DNA of 64,000 bases. Origin: Ectopseudomonas khazarica. GTDB taxonomy: Bacteria > Pseudomonadota > Gammaproteobacteria > Pseudomonadales > Pseudomonadaceae. The notes under the pieces are model-generated. The model was not told the DNA's origin. It did not search any database and was given only the letters and a program-made list of their open reading frames with translations. The first letter of the stretch is position 1. Each line of letters opens with the position of its first letter. Shown in pieces: positions 1 through 7,785 of this stretch. Position numbers and translations under genes: made by a program. The stretch covers positions 62,001 to 126,000 of the forward strand of contig NZ_SBHZ01000016.1 of assembly GCF_004521985.1 (NCBI RefSeq). The letters are read 5' to 3'.

Positions 1-1
1 C

Positions 2-262
2 CCCGTACGCCGCGACATTCTCGACTGGCTGAAGGAACCCGAGCGCCACTTCCCCGAGCAGGAGCACCCGCTGGAAATCGGCGTGTGCGCCGGCAAGATC
101 TTCCTGCGCACGGGGCTGTCGCAATCCACCGTCTCCGCCCATCTGACCACCCTGCAACGCGCCGGTCTGGTGACCAGCCGCAAGGTCGGCCAATGGCACT
201 TCTTCAAACGCAACGACGAGCTGATCCAGGCCTTCGTCGAGCGTCTCGGCCAACAACTCTGA
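2..262 (+). CDS. ArsR-family transcriptional regulator (5' end missing)
   Basis: The reading frame is open from the window edge to TGA at 260-262, giving about 86 residues. The visible part has a winged helix-turn-helix of the ArsR type: a recognition-helix segment LSQSTVSAHLTTLQRAGLV followed by a wing (SRKVGQWHFFKRN). It ends 16 nt before xenB and is on the same strand, so it probably regulates that gene and is co-transcribed with it. The N-terminus lies outside the window. I see no metal-binding CxC motif in the visible part, so the ligand is unknown; organic electrophiles are possible by analogy with regulators next to ene-reductases, but this is inference. Confidence 0.85.
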   Translation, partial: PVRRDILDWLKEPERHFPEQEHPLEIGVCAGKIFLRTGLSQSTVSAHLTTLQRAGLVTSRKVGQWHFFKRNDELIQAFVERLGQQL

Positions 263-278
263 ACCCGGAGGTAACACC

Positions 279-1328
279 ATGCCCACTCTGTTCGACCCTA
301 TCCAGATCGGTGATCTGCAACTGGCCAACCGCATCATCATGGCCCCCCTGACCCGCTGCCGCGCCGACGAAGGCCGCGTCCCCAATGCGCTGATGGCCGA
401 GTACTACGTGCAGCGTGCCTCGGCCGGCCTGATCATCAGCGAAGCCACTGCCGTCACGCCGATGGGCGTCGGCTACCCGAACACCCCCGGCATCTGGTCC
501 GACGAGCAGATCCGTGGCTGGAGCAACATCACCCACGCCGTGCACGCCAACGGCGGCAAGATCGTGCTGCAGCTGTGGCATGTGGGTCGTATCTCCGACC
601 CGATCTACCTCGACGGCGAGCTGCCGGTAGCGCCGAGCGCCATCCAGCCGGCGGGCCACGTCAGCCTGGTGCGTCCGATGAAGAACTTCGTCACCCCGCG
701 TGCCCTGGAAACCGAAGAGATCGCCGATATCGTCGAGGCCTACCGCCAGGGTGCCGAGAACGCCATGGCCGCCGGCTTCGACGGCGTGGAAATCCACGGC
801 GCCAATGGTTATCTGCTCGACCAGTTCCTGCAGAGCAGCACCAACCAGCGTACCGACCGCTATGGCGGCAGCCTGGAAAACCGTGCCCGTCTGCTGCTGG
901 AAGTGACCGACGCCGCCATCTCCGTATGGGGCGCAGGCCGCGTCGGCGTGCACCTGGCGCCGCGTGCCGACGCCCACGACATGGGCGACGCGAACCGCGC
1001 CGAGACCTTCGGTTATGTCGCCCGTGAGCTGGGCAAGCGCGGTATCGCCTTCATCTGCGCCCGCGAGAAGGAAGACGACGACAGCCTGACGCCGCAACTG
1101 AAGCAGGCATTCGGCGGCGTGTTCATCGCCAACGAGCGCTTCACCAAGGACCAGGCCAACGCCTGGCTGGCCGACGGCAAGGCCGACGCGGTGGCCTTCG
1201 GTGTGCCGTTCATCGCCAACCCGGACCTGCCGGCACGCCTGGAGCAGGATGCCGCCCTCAACGAGCCGCACCCGGACACCTTCTACGGCTCCGGCCCGGT
1301 CGGCTACATCGACTACCCGCGCCTGTAA
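279..1328 (+). CDS. xenB: Old yellow enzyme family ene-reductase, XenB-like
   Basis: A 349-residue FMN-dependent NAD(P)H:flavin oxidoreductase of the old yellow enzyme family, which reduces activated C=C bonds and nitro compounds in the cytoplasm. The family active-site motif HGANGY lies at about residues 173-178 (His173/Asn176 bind the substrate carbonyl; Tyr178 is the proton donor). QLWHVGR at 98-104 and the C-terminal PVGYIDYPRL match Pseudomonas XenB as I remember it, and the length equals that of XenB. The ATG has a GGAGG Shine-Dalgarno. It follows an ArsR-type regulator closely, and a strong terminator lies downstream. Confidence 0.93.
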   Translation: MPTLFDPIQIGDLQLANRIIMAPLTRCRADEGRVPNALMAEYYVQRASAGLIISEATAVTPMGVGYPNTPGIWSDEQIRGWSNITHAVHANGGKIVLQLWHVGRISDPIYLDGELPVAPSAIQPAGHVSLVRPMKNFVTPRALETEEIADIVEAYRQGAENAMAAGFDGVEIHGANGYLLDQFLQSSTNQRTDRYGGSLENRARLLLEVTDAAISVWGAGRVGVHLAPRADAHDMGDANRAETFGYVARELGKRGIAFICAREKEDDDSLTPQLKQAFGGVFIANERFTKDQANAWLADGKADAVAFGVPFIANPDLPARLEQDAALNEPHPDTFYGSGPVGYIDYPRL

Positions 1329-1392
1329 TCGCCAGCCAGGCCCCTCCCACGGCGTGACACCTGTGGCAGGGGCCTGGCCCGCGACCAAGAAA

Positions 1393-1415
1393 AACGCCCC
1401 GCAATGCGGGGCGTT
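1393..1415. terminator. Bidirectional hairpin terminator between convergent genes
   Basis: A perfect 10-bp stem (AACGCCCCGC / GCGGGGCGTT) with the 3-nt loop AAT. It is preceded by an A-run and followed by TCGTTC. It sits between xenB (plus) and the convergent gene ending at 1434 (minus), so it can serve both. Confidence 0.85.
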
Positions 1416-1433
1416 CGTTCATCCGGCGTAGCC

Positions 1434-2282
1434 TCAGCGCCGATCGATCTGCTGCTGCAGGTTGACCACCTGGCTTTGCAGCGTATTGATGTTGCGCGTC
1501 ATCTGCGCGCGGAAGGCATCGAACTCGGCGGTGTTCGGGCCGGCGCTGGCAGCCGGACGATTGTCCAGCTCGCTGCGCAGTACCAGCAGGTCCTGCTCCA
1601 GGCTGCGAATGGCCTGGCTCGGGTCGCCCTGCTTCTGCAGCGTCTGGACATCGCCAGCGAGGCTCTTGATACGGCTGTCGAGCTTGTCCAGCGCCGCCTG
1701 CGTCGCCTTGGCATCGCCCTGCGCCGCCTTCAGTGCCGTCTGCTCGCTGGCCAGCGCCTGCACCCGCTTGTCGAGCTCGGCACTGGCGCCAACGCCGCTC
1801 TTCAGCTCGCTGCCCAGTTGCTCGACGCGCTTGTCCAGCGCGGCCTGTGCGGTCGCGCCCTGCTGTTGTTGCTTGGCCAGTTCGGCCAGGCGGTTTTCCA
1901 GTTGCTTGACCTGCAACTTGAGCGCCTCGCTGCCGCTGGTGACGCTGGACTCGGTGGCCACCACCTTGCCGGAAATGTCCTGGATGCGTCCGGCAGCTTC
2001 CTCGCTGATGCGCGCGAAGCTTTCCTGGGTCGCCACCAGGCGCTGCTCCATCAGGCCGATCTGCTGCAGGCTCCACCAGCCCAGCCCGGCCAGGGCGAAG
2101 CTCAGCGCACCGACCAGCGCCCACAGCGGCCCGGTGCTGGCGCCCTTCACCACCGGCGCCTTGGCGCTGCTGGCGCGGGGGCTGCGCGGTGCGGGTTCGT
2201 CATGCAGGTCGGCGTAATCCTCGCGGCGCTCGGGGGTCAGGCTGGGCAGGTTGTCGAGCTCGTCGTTGGCGTCGTTGCGCAT
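1434..2282 (-). CDS. Coiled-coil inner-membrane protein of unknown function
   Basis: A 282-residue protein with three visible parts: an acidic N-terminal tail (1-45) rich in D, E, P and S; one transmembrane segment at about 50-72; and a long periplasmic region of heptad-like sequence rich in A, L, K, Q and E (about 75-280) predicted to be coiled coil. The start is the ATG at 2282-2280. The open frame runs further upstream, but that part is arginine/serine-rich and has no ribosome binding site. I recognise no catalytic motif. The layout suggests an envelope scaffold or sensor-like protein. Confidence 0.8.
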   Translation of the reverse strand: MRNDANDELDNLPSLTPERREDYADLHDEPAPRSPRASSAKAPVVKGASTGPLWALVGALSFALAGLGWWSLQQIGLMEQRLVATQESFARISEEAAGRIQDISGKVVATESSVTSGSEALKLQVKQLENRLAELAKQQQQGATAQAALDKRVEQLGSELKSGVGASAELDKRVQALASEQTALKAAQGDAKATQAALDKLDSRIKSLAGDVQTLQKQGDPSQAIRSLEQDLLVLRSELDNRPAASAGPNTAEFDAFRAQMTRNINTLQSQVVNLQQQIDRR

Positions 2283-2367
2283 GGTCAAACCTATGGGGGA
2301 AAGGGGTGAACGAAACTGCCGCGCAGTATACCGATTCGCCACTGGCGCATCAGCGCCGCGCCAGGGA

Positions 2368-2382
2368 GGTGCGCGGCGCACC
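2368..2382. promoter_or_regulatory. 15-bp perfect palindrome, candidate operator or enhancer site
   Basis: GGTGCGC-G-GCGCACC is a perfect dyad centred on 2375. That is about 95 nt upstream of the start expected for the -24/-12 promoter at 2445-2460, a normal distance for a bacterial enhancer-binding protein. A second dyad (2344-2357) lies just upstream. It could equally regulate the divergent coiled-coil gene starting at 2282. Confidence 0.4.
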
Positions 2383-2444
2383 GACGAAGGGCGCGACAGG
2401 GCCATCGACCCGGCCACGGCCCAGCAGTTCCGCGAAATTTGAAC

Positions 2445-2460
2445 TGGTACGCACTTTGCT
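2445..2460 (+). promoter_or_regulatory. Sigma-54 (-24/-12) promoter candidate
   Basis: TGGTACG-CACT-TTGCT matches the RpoN consensus TGGCACG-N4-TTGCW at all but one position, with exact GG/GC spacing (GG at 2446-2447, GC at 2458-2459). It points toward the small gene at 2785, about 325 nt away. The expected start is near 2471. Confidence 0.55.
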
Positions 2461-2723
2461 TTTCCAGTTGTCGTGGGCACGCCGACCCGGTGTCGCTCAC
2501 AAGCCAGCAGGCGGCCTGAAAGTTCTGCAAAGCACGAAAAGGAGTCGGTTCCAGGTTCTGGCGAGCCAGAGCGATGCAAGGCGCAGACAGATGAGCTGGC
2601 GCCGTTCACCAACAGTGACGGCAGCCTGACGTTCCAGCCTGTTTGCAACGCGGCAACGCCCACGCTCGATCGACCGCGAACGGACTCGAAGCAGTGTCCC
2701 AGCCAGAGGACGAGGGCTGGCGC

Positions 2724-2759
2724 GATCACGGATGGCGACGGACGCCGCAGACCGTGATC
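2724..2759 (+). promoter_or_regulatory. Nested hairpin in the leader of the 95-aa gene
   Basis: GATCACGG (2724-2731) pairs with CCGTGATC (2752-2759), and inside it GGCG pairs with CGCC around a short loop. The structure ends 12 nt before the GGGGGA ribosome binding site of the next gene. There is no U-run, so it looks more like a leader structure than a terminator. Confidence 0.4.
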
Positions 2760-2784
2760 CTTCAACCAACCGGGGGAAGTGGCA

Positions 2785-3072
2785 ATGGAACTGAACAAAG
2801 AAGTACTGGACTGCATGAAGACACTGCGTCGCCGTCTGCGCGACGAGCTGGCGGTCGACATCCGCCTGAGCCAGAGCGATGTCATCAGCGCCATGCTCGA
2901 CGGCAGCCTGCAGTCCAACGACGAGGAAACCCGCCGCCTGGGCCAGCGCCTGGCCGAGCTGTCCGATCAGCCACGGCGGGCCACCGTCACCCCGCTGGCC
3001 ACCGTCGAAGTGCCGGTCGGCGAAGCGACCGGCTCCGTGCGCATCTACCGCGGCCAGCGCATCTACGCCTGA
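2785..3072 (+). CDS. Small conserved protein of unknown function
   Basis: A 95-residue soluble protein. It has a basic N-terminal helix (MELNKEVLDCMKTLRRRLRDEL), an acidic middle and a C-terminal strand-like segment ending GQRIYA. No signal peptide or membrane segment is visible. I chose the ATG at 2785 because GGGGGA lies 8-9 nt upstream; a GTG two codons earlier is the alternative. It is transcribed from a possible sigma-54 promoter and its last 10 nt overlap the convergent SDR gene. I do not recognise the family. Confidence 0.7.
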   Translation: MELNKEVLDCMKTLRRRLRDELAVDIRLSQSDVISAMLDGSLQSNDEETRRLGQRLAELSDQPRRATVTPLATVEVPVGEATGSVRIYRGQRIYA

Positions 3073-4061
3073 TCGCCACACTGCACCTGCCACCAGGTGC
3101 AGAACTCATCCAGCGCATCCCACAGGCTCGCCGTCGGCTGGTAGTCGAGGAACTCACGTGCGCGATCGATGTTCAGCGAGAAGTCCCTGGCCATCACCGC
3201 CACGCCGAGACGAAACAGGCCCGGCTCGGGCCGTCCCGGCAGCATCCGGCAGATGCCCTCGTTGAGCGAGGCGGCGGCATGGGCCAGGGCGAACGGCATG
3301 TGCCGCGTGACCGGCGGCAGTTCCAGCCGGCGCAGCACGTAGTTGACCACGTCCCACAGCGGCACCGGCGTACCGTTGCTGATGTTGTAGACCTGCCCCA
3401 GCGCCGGGCCGCCGACCTGCAGCGCGCTGAGCAAGGCCGCGTTGAGGTTGTGCACACTGGTGAAGTCGACCTTGTTCAGGCCATTGCCGATGATCGCCAG
3501 ACGGCCCTTGCGCTGCATGCCGATCAGTCGCGGGAAGATGCTGGTGTCGCCCGCGCCGGTGACGAAGCGCGGGCGCAGGGCGATCACCTCCAGGCCGAAT
3601 TCCTGGGCGCCGAACACCTGCTGCTCGGCCAGGTACTTGGTCTTGCCGTAATGATCGGAAAAACGCTTGGGTACCTGCTCTTCGCGGATATCGACGTGGG
3701 CGCGCCCGTCGAAGTAGATCGACGGTGAGGACAGGTGCACCAGGCGCCGTACCTTCTGCTTGAGGCAGGCCTCGATGACGTTCTCGGTCACCGTCACGTT
3801 GGCCTGGTGAAAATGCGCGTAGTCGCCCCAGACGCCCACCGCGCCCGCACAGTGCACCACCGCCTCGACATCCCGACACAACGTCCTCGCCAGCTCGGCA
3901 TCGCCCAGGTCGCCCTGGACGAACTCGGCGCCACGCTTGATCAGGTGCTGCACGCCATCCGCACGCCGGCCGTTGACCCGCACCGTCAGGCCCTGCTCGA
4001 GCGCGAAACGAGCGAAACGCCCACCGATGAAACCGCTCGCGCCGGTGACCAGAATCCTCAT
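3063..4061 (-). CDS. NAD-dependent epimerase/dehydratase (extended SDR)
   Basis: A 332-residue extended short-chain dehydrogenase/reductase. The Rossmann motif TGASGFIG is at 6-13, and the catalytic pair Tyr138-x3-Lys142 lies in DHYGKTK, with SS at 111-112 upstream. The sequence resembles nucleoside-sugar epimerases and 3-beta-hydroxysteroid-type dehydrogenases; the substrate cannot be deduced. The start is the ATG at 4061, since a longer frame adds eleven residues without a ribosome binding site. The 3' end overlaps the convergent small gene by 10 bp. No operon partner is visible. Confidence 0.85.
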   Translation of the reverse strand: MRILVTGASGFIGGRFARFALEQGLTVRVNGRRADGVQHLIKRGAEFVQGDLGDAELARTLCRDVEAVVHCAGAVGVWGDYAHFHQANVTVTENVIEACLKQKVRRLVHLSSPSIYFDGRAHVDIREEQVPKRFSDHYGKTKYLAEQQVFGAQEFGLEVIALRPRFVTGAGDTSIFPRLIGMQRKGRLAIIGNGLNKVDFTSVHNLNAALLSALQVGGPALGQVYNISNGTPVPLWDVVNYVLRRLELPPVTRHMPFALAHAAASLNEGICRMLPGRPEPGLFRLGVAVMARDFSLNIDRAREFLDYQPTASLWDALDEFCTWWQVQCGDQA

Positions 4062-4166
4062 CGCATCCCCCTGTCGTTCTTGTGTTTGCCGCACTCTAGC
4101 AGCGCCAACCCGGCGTCGCCCTGTCGCAGGCGGCCAGAACAGCGACCTGCCAGGCCGCGCACGGAG

Positions 4167-5066
4167 TCAACGCCCGGCCGGCGTCACCAGCACGGTGGCC
4201 GCCGCACGCTGCAGCTGTTGCGTCAGCCCGGCCAGGAGCTCGCCACCGTTGCGCCAGTGATGCCAGTACAGCGGCACATCGATGCAGCGCTCGGGCAACA
4301 GGTCCACCAGCCTGCCGCTGGCCAGTTCCTCGCGTACCTGCAACTGCGGCACCAGGCCCCAGCCCAGGCCGGCCTCGGCCATGCGCACGAACCCCTCCGA
4401 GGACGGACACAGGTGATAGGCGAACGCACCGCTGACGCCCAGCTCGGCCAGGTAGCGGTGCTGCAACTGGTCGTCCGGCCCATAGACGATAGCCGGTGCG
4501 CGGGCCAGCGCAGCTGGGCTGACGCCCGAGGAGAAATGCCGGGCGATGAACGCCGGGCTGGCCAGGGCGCGGTAGCGCATCGCCCCGAGGGCCAGGCTGC
4601 GCGCCCCGGCCACGGGACGTTCGGCGGCGCACACGCAACCGGCCACCTCGCCGGCACGCATGCGCTTGAGCCCGACGTCCTGGTCCTCCACCACCAGGTC
4701 CATCAGCACCCGCTGGCTGGCGCAGAACTCGGTGGTGGCTGCCGCCCACCAGGTGGCCAGGCTGTCGGCGTTGATGGCGATCCGCAGGCGCTCGGGAGCG
4801 CTCTGCTCGTCCAGCCCAGGGACCTGGCCCTGCAGGTCGCGTTCGAGCAGGCGCACCTGCTGCACGTGGTTGAGCAGACGGCGGCCGATCTCGGTGGGCG
4901 CAGGCGGCAGCGCGCGCACCAGCACCGGTTGGCCGACCCGCGCCTCGAGCAGCTTGATGCGCTGCGACACGGCCGACTGCGACAGCCCCAGCACCTGCGC
5001 GGCGCGCTCGAAACCGGCCTGCTCCACCACCGCGGCCAGGGCCGCCAGAAGTTTGTAGTCGAACAA
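4167..5066 (-). CDS. argP: LysR-type regulator ArgP (IciA family)
   Basis: A 299-residue LysR-type regulator. The N-terminal helix-turn-helix (GFERAAQVLGLSQSAVSQRIKLLE split across about 18-42) and the following PPAPTEIGRRLL closely resemble ArgP, the lysine/arginine-responsive activator of argO. The rest is a periplasmic-binding-like effector domain. The start is TTG at 5066 with AGGA about 9 nt upstream. It is divergent from the ACT-domain/argO pair 93 bp away, the usual arrangement for a LysR regulator and its target. Confidence 0.85.
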   Translation of the reverse strand: MFDYKLLAALAAVVEQAGFERAAQVLGLSQSAVSQRIKLLEARVGQPVLVRALPPAPTEIGRRLLNHVQQVRLLERDLQGQVPGLDEQSAPERLRIAINADSLATWWAAATTEFCASQRVLMDLVVEDQDVGLKRMRAGEVAGCVCAAERPVAGARSLALGAMRYRALASPAFIARHFSSGVSPAALARAPAIVYGPDDQLQHRYLAELGVSGAFAYHLCPSSEGFVRMAEAGLGWGLVPQLQVREELASGRLVDLLPERCIDVPLYWHHWRNGGELLAGLTQQLQRAAATVLVTPAGR

Positions 5067-5159
5067 TCGATTTTCCTAATGAGTGATCAGCAATATTTGT
5101 TTCTCTTATACATCCAGGCTCAGCAGAATCGCCAGCATTCACTCGATCAGGAGCCCGCC

Positions 5160-5573
5160 ATGTCCGGCGAAACCAACCTCGCGCGACTGCTGCAGAGCAT
5201 GACGCCGCACCTCAACCCCGGTCAGTACGTATTCTGCTGCGTCGCCGCCGATCACGACTGCAGCGCCCTGCGCCCGCTGGCCAGCGTGCAGGAAGCCGAA
5301 GGCCTGACCCTGGTGCTGCCACGGGAAAGCGCCGATGCCCACGGCCTGAGCTACGACTACGTCGCGGCCTGGATCACCCTGCAAGTGCATTCGTCGCTGG
5401 CGGCGGTGGGCCTGACCGCATCCTTCTCCGCCGCCCTGGCGCAGGCCGGCATCAGTTGCAACGTGGTCGCCGGCTTTCACCACGACCACCTCTTCGTGCC
5501 CAGCGAACGCGCCGAACGGGCACTGTCCACCCTGCGCGCCCTGGCGGCGTCCTCCCTGCCGGAATCCGCCTGA
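5160..5573 (+). CDS. ACT-domain protein in the argO operon
   Basis: A 137-residue protein made almost entirely of tandem ACT-like folds (family with VFCCVAADHD near residue 23 and a C-terminal GISCNVVAGFHHDHLFVP). ACT domains bind amino acids. The stop codon overlaps the argO start (TGATG), so the two are translationally coupled. The ATG at 5160 follows a CAGGAGCC ribosome binding site. Its position between argP and argO suggests a role in sensing the exported amino acid, which is inference; proteins of this type are mostly annotated only as DUF2241/ACT. Confidence 0.85.
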   Translation: MSGETNLARLLQSMTPHLNPGQYVFCCVAADHDCSALRPLASVQEAEGLTLVLPRESADAHGLSYDYVAAWITLQVHSSLAAVGLTASFSAALAQAGISCNVVAGFHHDHLFVPSERAERALSTLRALAASSLPESA

Positions 5574-6175
5574 TGTGGCAGAGCTATAGCAACGGCCTGC
5601 TGGTCGCCATCGGTCTGATCATGGCCATCGGCGCGCAGAACGCCTTCGTCCTGGCGCAGAGCCTGCGCCGCGAGCATCACCTGCCGGTGGCGGCCCTGTG
5701 CATCCTCTGCGATGCGCTGCTGGTCGCGGCCGGGGTCTTCGGCCTGGCCACCCTGCTGGCACAGAGCCCGACGCTGCTGGCCATCGCCCGCTGGGGCGGT
5801 GCGGCCTTCCTGATCTGGTACGCCAGCCAGGCGCTGCTGCGCGCCGTACGCCCCCAGGCGCTGCAGGCCAGCGGCAGCGAGCCGCGCTCGTTGCGCGCGG
5901 TGATGCTCGCGGCGCTGGCGGTCACCCTGCTCAACCCGCACGTCTACCTCGACACGGTGCTGCTGATCGGTTCGCTGGGCGCCCAGCAGCCCCAGCCTGG
6001 CGCCTATGCAGCCGGCGCCGCCAGTGCCTCGCTGCTGTGGTTCAGCGCCCTGGCGCTCGGCGCGGCGTGGCTCGCCCCCTGGCTGGCCCGCCCGCTGACC
6101 TGGCGCCTGATCGACCTGGGGGTCGCGGCGATGATGTTCGCGGTGGCGGCACAACTGATCCTCGGCGCGCTGTAA
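5573..6175 (+). CDS. argO: LysE-family amino-acid exporter, ArgO-like
   Basis: A 200-residue inner-membrane protein with five to six hydrophobic segments. The LysE-family signature GLIMAIGAQNAFVLAQSL lies at about 13-30, and LLNPHVYLDTVLLIGSLG (about 119-136) is the second conserved loop with NPH and D. It exports arginine, lysine or related amino acids. It overlaps the ACT-domain gene by one base. Divergent argP is the likely activator. Confidence 0.9.
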   Translation: MWQSYSNGLLVAIGLIMAIGAQNAFVLAQSLRREHHLPVAALCILCDALLVAAGVFGLATLLAQSPTLLAIARWGGAAFLIWYASQALLRAVRPQALQASGSEPRSLRAVMLAALAVTLLNPHVYLDTVLLIGSLGAQQPQPGAYAAGAASASLLWFSALALGAAWLAPWLARPLTWRLIDLGVAAMMFAVAAQLILGAL

Positions 6176-6215
6176 TCGCGCATAATGCCCCTGGCTCATT
6201 ACGCCAGGAGCAACA

Positions 6216-7172
6216 ATGGATACCTTGCATGGCATGCGCGTGTTCGTTCAGGTGGTCGAGCGCGGCAGCTTCACCGCCGCGGCGCAGGCGCTCGACCTGT
6301 CCACGGCACAGGTGTCACGGCTGATCGCCGACCTGGAGCAGCACCTGCAGGCGCGCCTGCTGCAGCGCACCACGCGGCGCCTGGCCCTGACCGAAACCGG
6401 CGAACGCTACCTGGAGCGCTGCCGGCAGATCCTCGAGCAGGTCGACGAGGCCGACGCCGAAGCCCGCGGCGCTCACCAGACCCCCAGCGGTCGCCTGCGC
6501 GTGCACACCATGACCGGCCTCGGCCTGCAGCACGTCACCCCGCTGATCGCCCGCTACGCCGAGCACCACCCCCAGGTCGTGGTGGAGCTGACCCTGGCCC
6601 AGCGCACCCCCGACCTGCTCGAAGACGGCCACGACGTGACCATCGCCTTCGCCCGTGACCTGCCGGACTCGCAACTGGTCGCGCAGCACCTCGGGGCGAT
6701 CCACAGCGTGATCTGCGCAGCCCCCAGCTACCTGGCCCGGTACGGCATCCCCACGCAGCCGCAGGACCTGCAACGGCACCGTCACCTGCGCCTGACCGAC
6801 CCGCTGTATCGCGGCCAGTGGGATTTCGGTGACGAACAACTTGAGGCCCTGCCGAGCGAATGCTTTCAGGTCAACGTCGCCGAGGCACTGGTCAAGGCCG
6901 CCCAGGCCGGCATGGGTTTCTGCCTGCTGCCGTCCTTCGTGGCCAGCCAGCCGCTGCGCGAGGGACGCCTGCTGCGCATCCTCCCGCAACACCGCCTGCG
7001 CGCGCTGAACATCTACGCGATCTATCCGTCGCGGCGCTTCCTGGATGCCAAGACCCGCACCTGGGTCGAATTCCTCAAGGCCGAACTGCCGCCTCTGCTG
7101 CAGGGCGACGAGGCCATACTGGACGATCCGCAGCACTGGGCGACGGCGGAGAAATTGTTGCGCAAGGGGTAA
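6216..7172 (+). CDS. LysR-family transcriptional regulator
   Basis: A 318-residue LysR regulator of the group with an N-terminal MDTLHGMRVFVQVVERGSF, followed by an HTH (TAAAQALDLSTAQVSRLIADLE) and an effector domain from about residue 90. The short ATG spacer contains CCAGGAG. No divergent or clearly linked target is present (argO is upstream on the same strand), so the regulon is unknown. The effector domain resembles those of regulators that act on neighbouring oxidoreductase or transporter genes. Confidence 0.87.
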   Translation: MDTLHGMRVFVQVVERGSFTAAAQALDLSTAQVSRLIADLEQHLQARLLQRTTRRLALTETGERYLERCRQILEQVDEADAEARGAHQTPSGRLRVHTMTGLGLQHVTPLIARYAEHHPQVVVELTLAQRTPDLLEDGHDVTIAFARDLPDSQLVAQHLGAIHSVICAAPSYLARYGIPTQPQDLQRHRHLRLTDPLYRGQWDFGDEQLEALPSECFQVNVAEALVKAAQAGMGFCLLPSFVASQPLREGRLLRILPQHRLRALNIYAIYPSRRFLDAKTRTWVEFLKAELPPLLQGDEAILDDPQHWATAEKLLRKG

Positions 7173-7261
7173 GGGTCATTCACCCGGAACGCGCTTTTTC
7201 GCCTGTGCACGCCTCATTAGGATGGCTTCGAACCCACGAAGAATCCCACGAGGATCACCCC

Positions 7262-7447
7262 ATGAAAAACCTTATGACTGCCGCCGCCCTCTCCCTCAGC
7301 ACCCTGCTCGCCGCTCAGGCCTGCCTGGCCGAAGAGTCGCCCGCCTTCATCGCTCACCAACAGGCGCAGCTGCAACAGCAGCACGAGACGAATGCCGAGC
7401 GCCACGCGCAATCGACCCACGCGCAGCAGGCCGACCAGCAGGGCTGA
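7262..7447 (+). CDS. Small exported Gln/His-rich protein
   Basis: A 61-residue product with a clear signal peptide (MKNLMTAAALSLSTLLAAQACLA, cleavage near residue 23). The mature part is only about 38 residues and very rich in Q, H and A. A Shine-Dalgarno (GAGGATCACCCC) precedes the ATG. It lies upstream of another small exported protein. The His/Gln composition might bind metal, but no defined motif is present and I do not recognise the family. Confidence 0.7.
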   Translation: MKNLMTAAALSLSTLLAAQACLAEESPAFIAHQQAQLQQQHETNAERHAQSTHAQQADQQG

Positions 7448-7557
7448 AGTTCCCGCTCCACCCGGCGCTGGCCTCCTCCCCTGCTCCTGGCCAGCGCCCC
7501 TCGGGCCGGCACGCCGGCCCTCTTTAGCACCACCTTCAGTACCCTATCGAGGTCATC

Positions 7558-7785
7558 ATGAAAGCGATCGCCTGCCTGCTGGCGCTGGGTTGCAGCATCG
7601 ACCTGGCCCAGGCCGAAACGGCCGAGCACTATCACTACGGCATGCAACTGGATATCGCCCGGATCGTCAGCCAGACCCTGCCCCAGGGCTGCGACGTCGG
7701 CGAAGCCCGCCTGGTCTACCTGGACTCCCAGGGCGAGCGACACACGCTGATCTATCAGCGCATCGGTGAAAACTGCAACGGCTGA
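7558..7785 (+). CDS. DUF2790 small periplasmic protein
   Basis: A 75-residue protein with a signal peptide (cleavage after about residue 19, LAQA). The mature domain reads HYHYGMQLDIARIV ... GCDVGEARLVYLDSQGERHTLIY, typical of DUF2790, a family common in Pseudomonas and often induced by copper or envelope stress. Two cysteines remain in the mature form (GCDV and ENCNG) and could form a disulfide. It is preceded by a weak Shine-Dalgarno (TCGAGGTCATC). Function unknown. Confidence 0.82.
   Translation: MKAIACLLALGCSIDLAQAETAEHYHYGMQLDIARIVSQTLPQGCDVGEARLVYLDSQGERHTLIYQRIGENCNG

Larger units (their letters stand above)
2283..2784. other. 500-bp intergenic region with a sigma-54-like promoter and dyads
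   Basis: No convincing gene lies here. Open frames on both strands have arginine/proline-rich shadow composition. The region holds two dyads (GGCGC-ATCA-GCGCC at 2344-2357 and the 15-bp palindrome at 2368-2382), a -24/-12 promoter at 2445-2460 and a nested hairpin at 2724-2759. If the promoter is used, the leader of the next gene is about 310 nt, long enough to hold a regulatory RNA. Confidence 0.6.

Noticed and set aside
2245..2760. CrcZ/CrcY-type small RNA after the sigma-54 promoter
   Set aside because: Such RNAs are driven by sigma-54/CbrB, but they contain several AANAANAA motifs. None is present from 2471 to 2784, and the cbrB or pcnB genes are not here.
5101..5112. TTATACAT as the argO-operon promoter
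   Set aside because: TATACA is a fair -10, but the position 17 bp upstream is only TGATCA; too weak to list.
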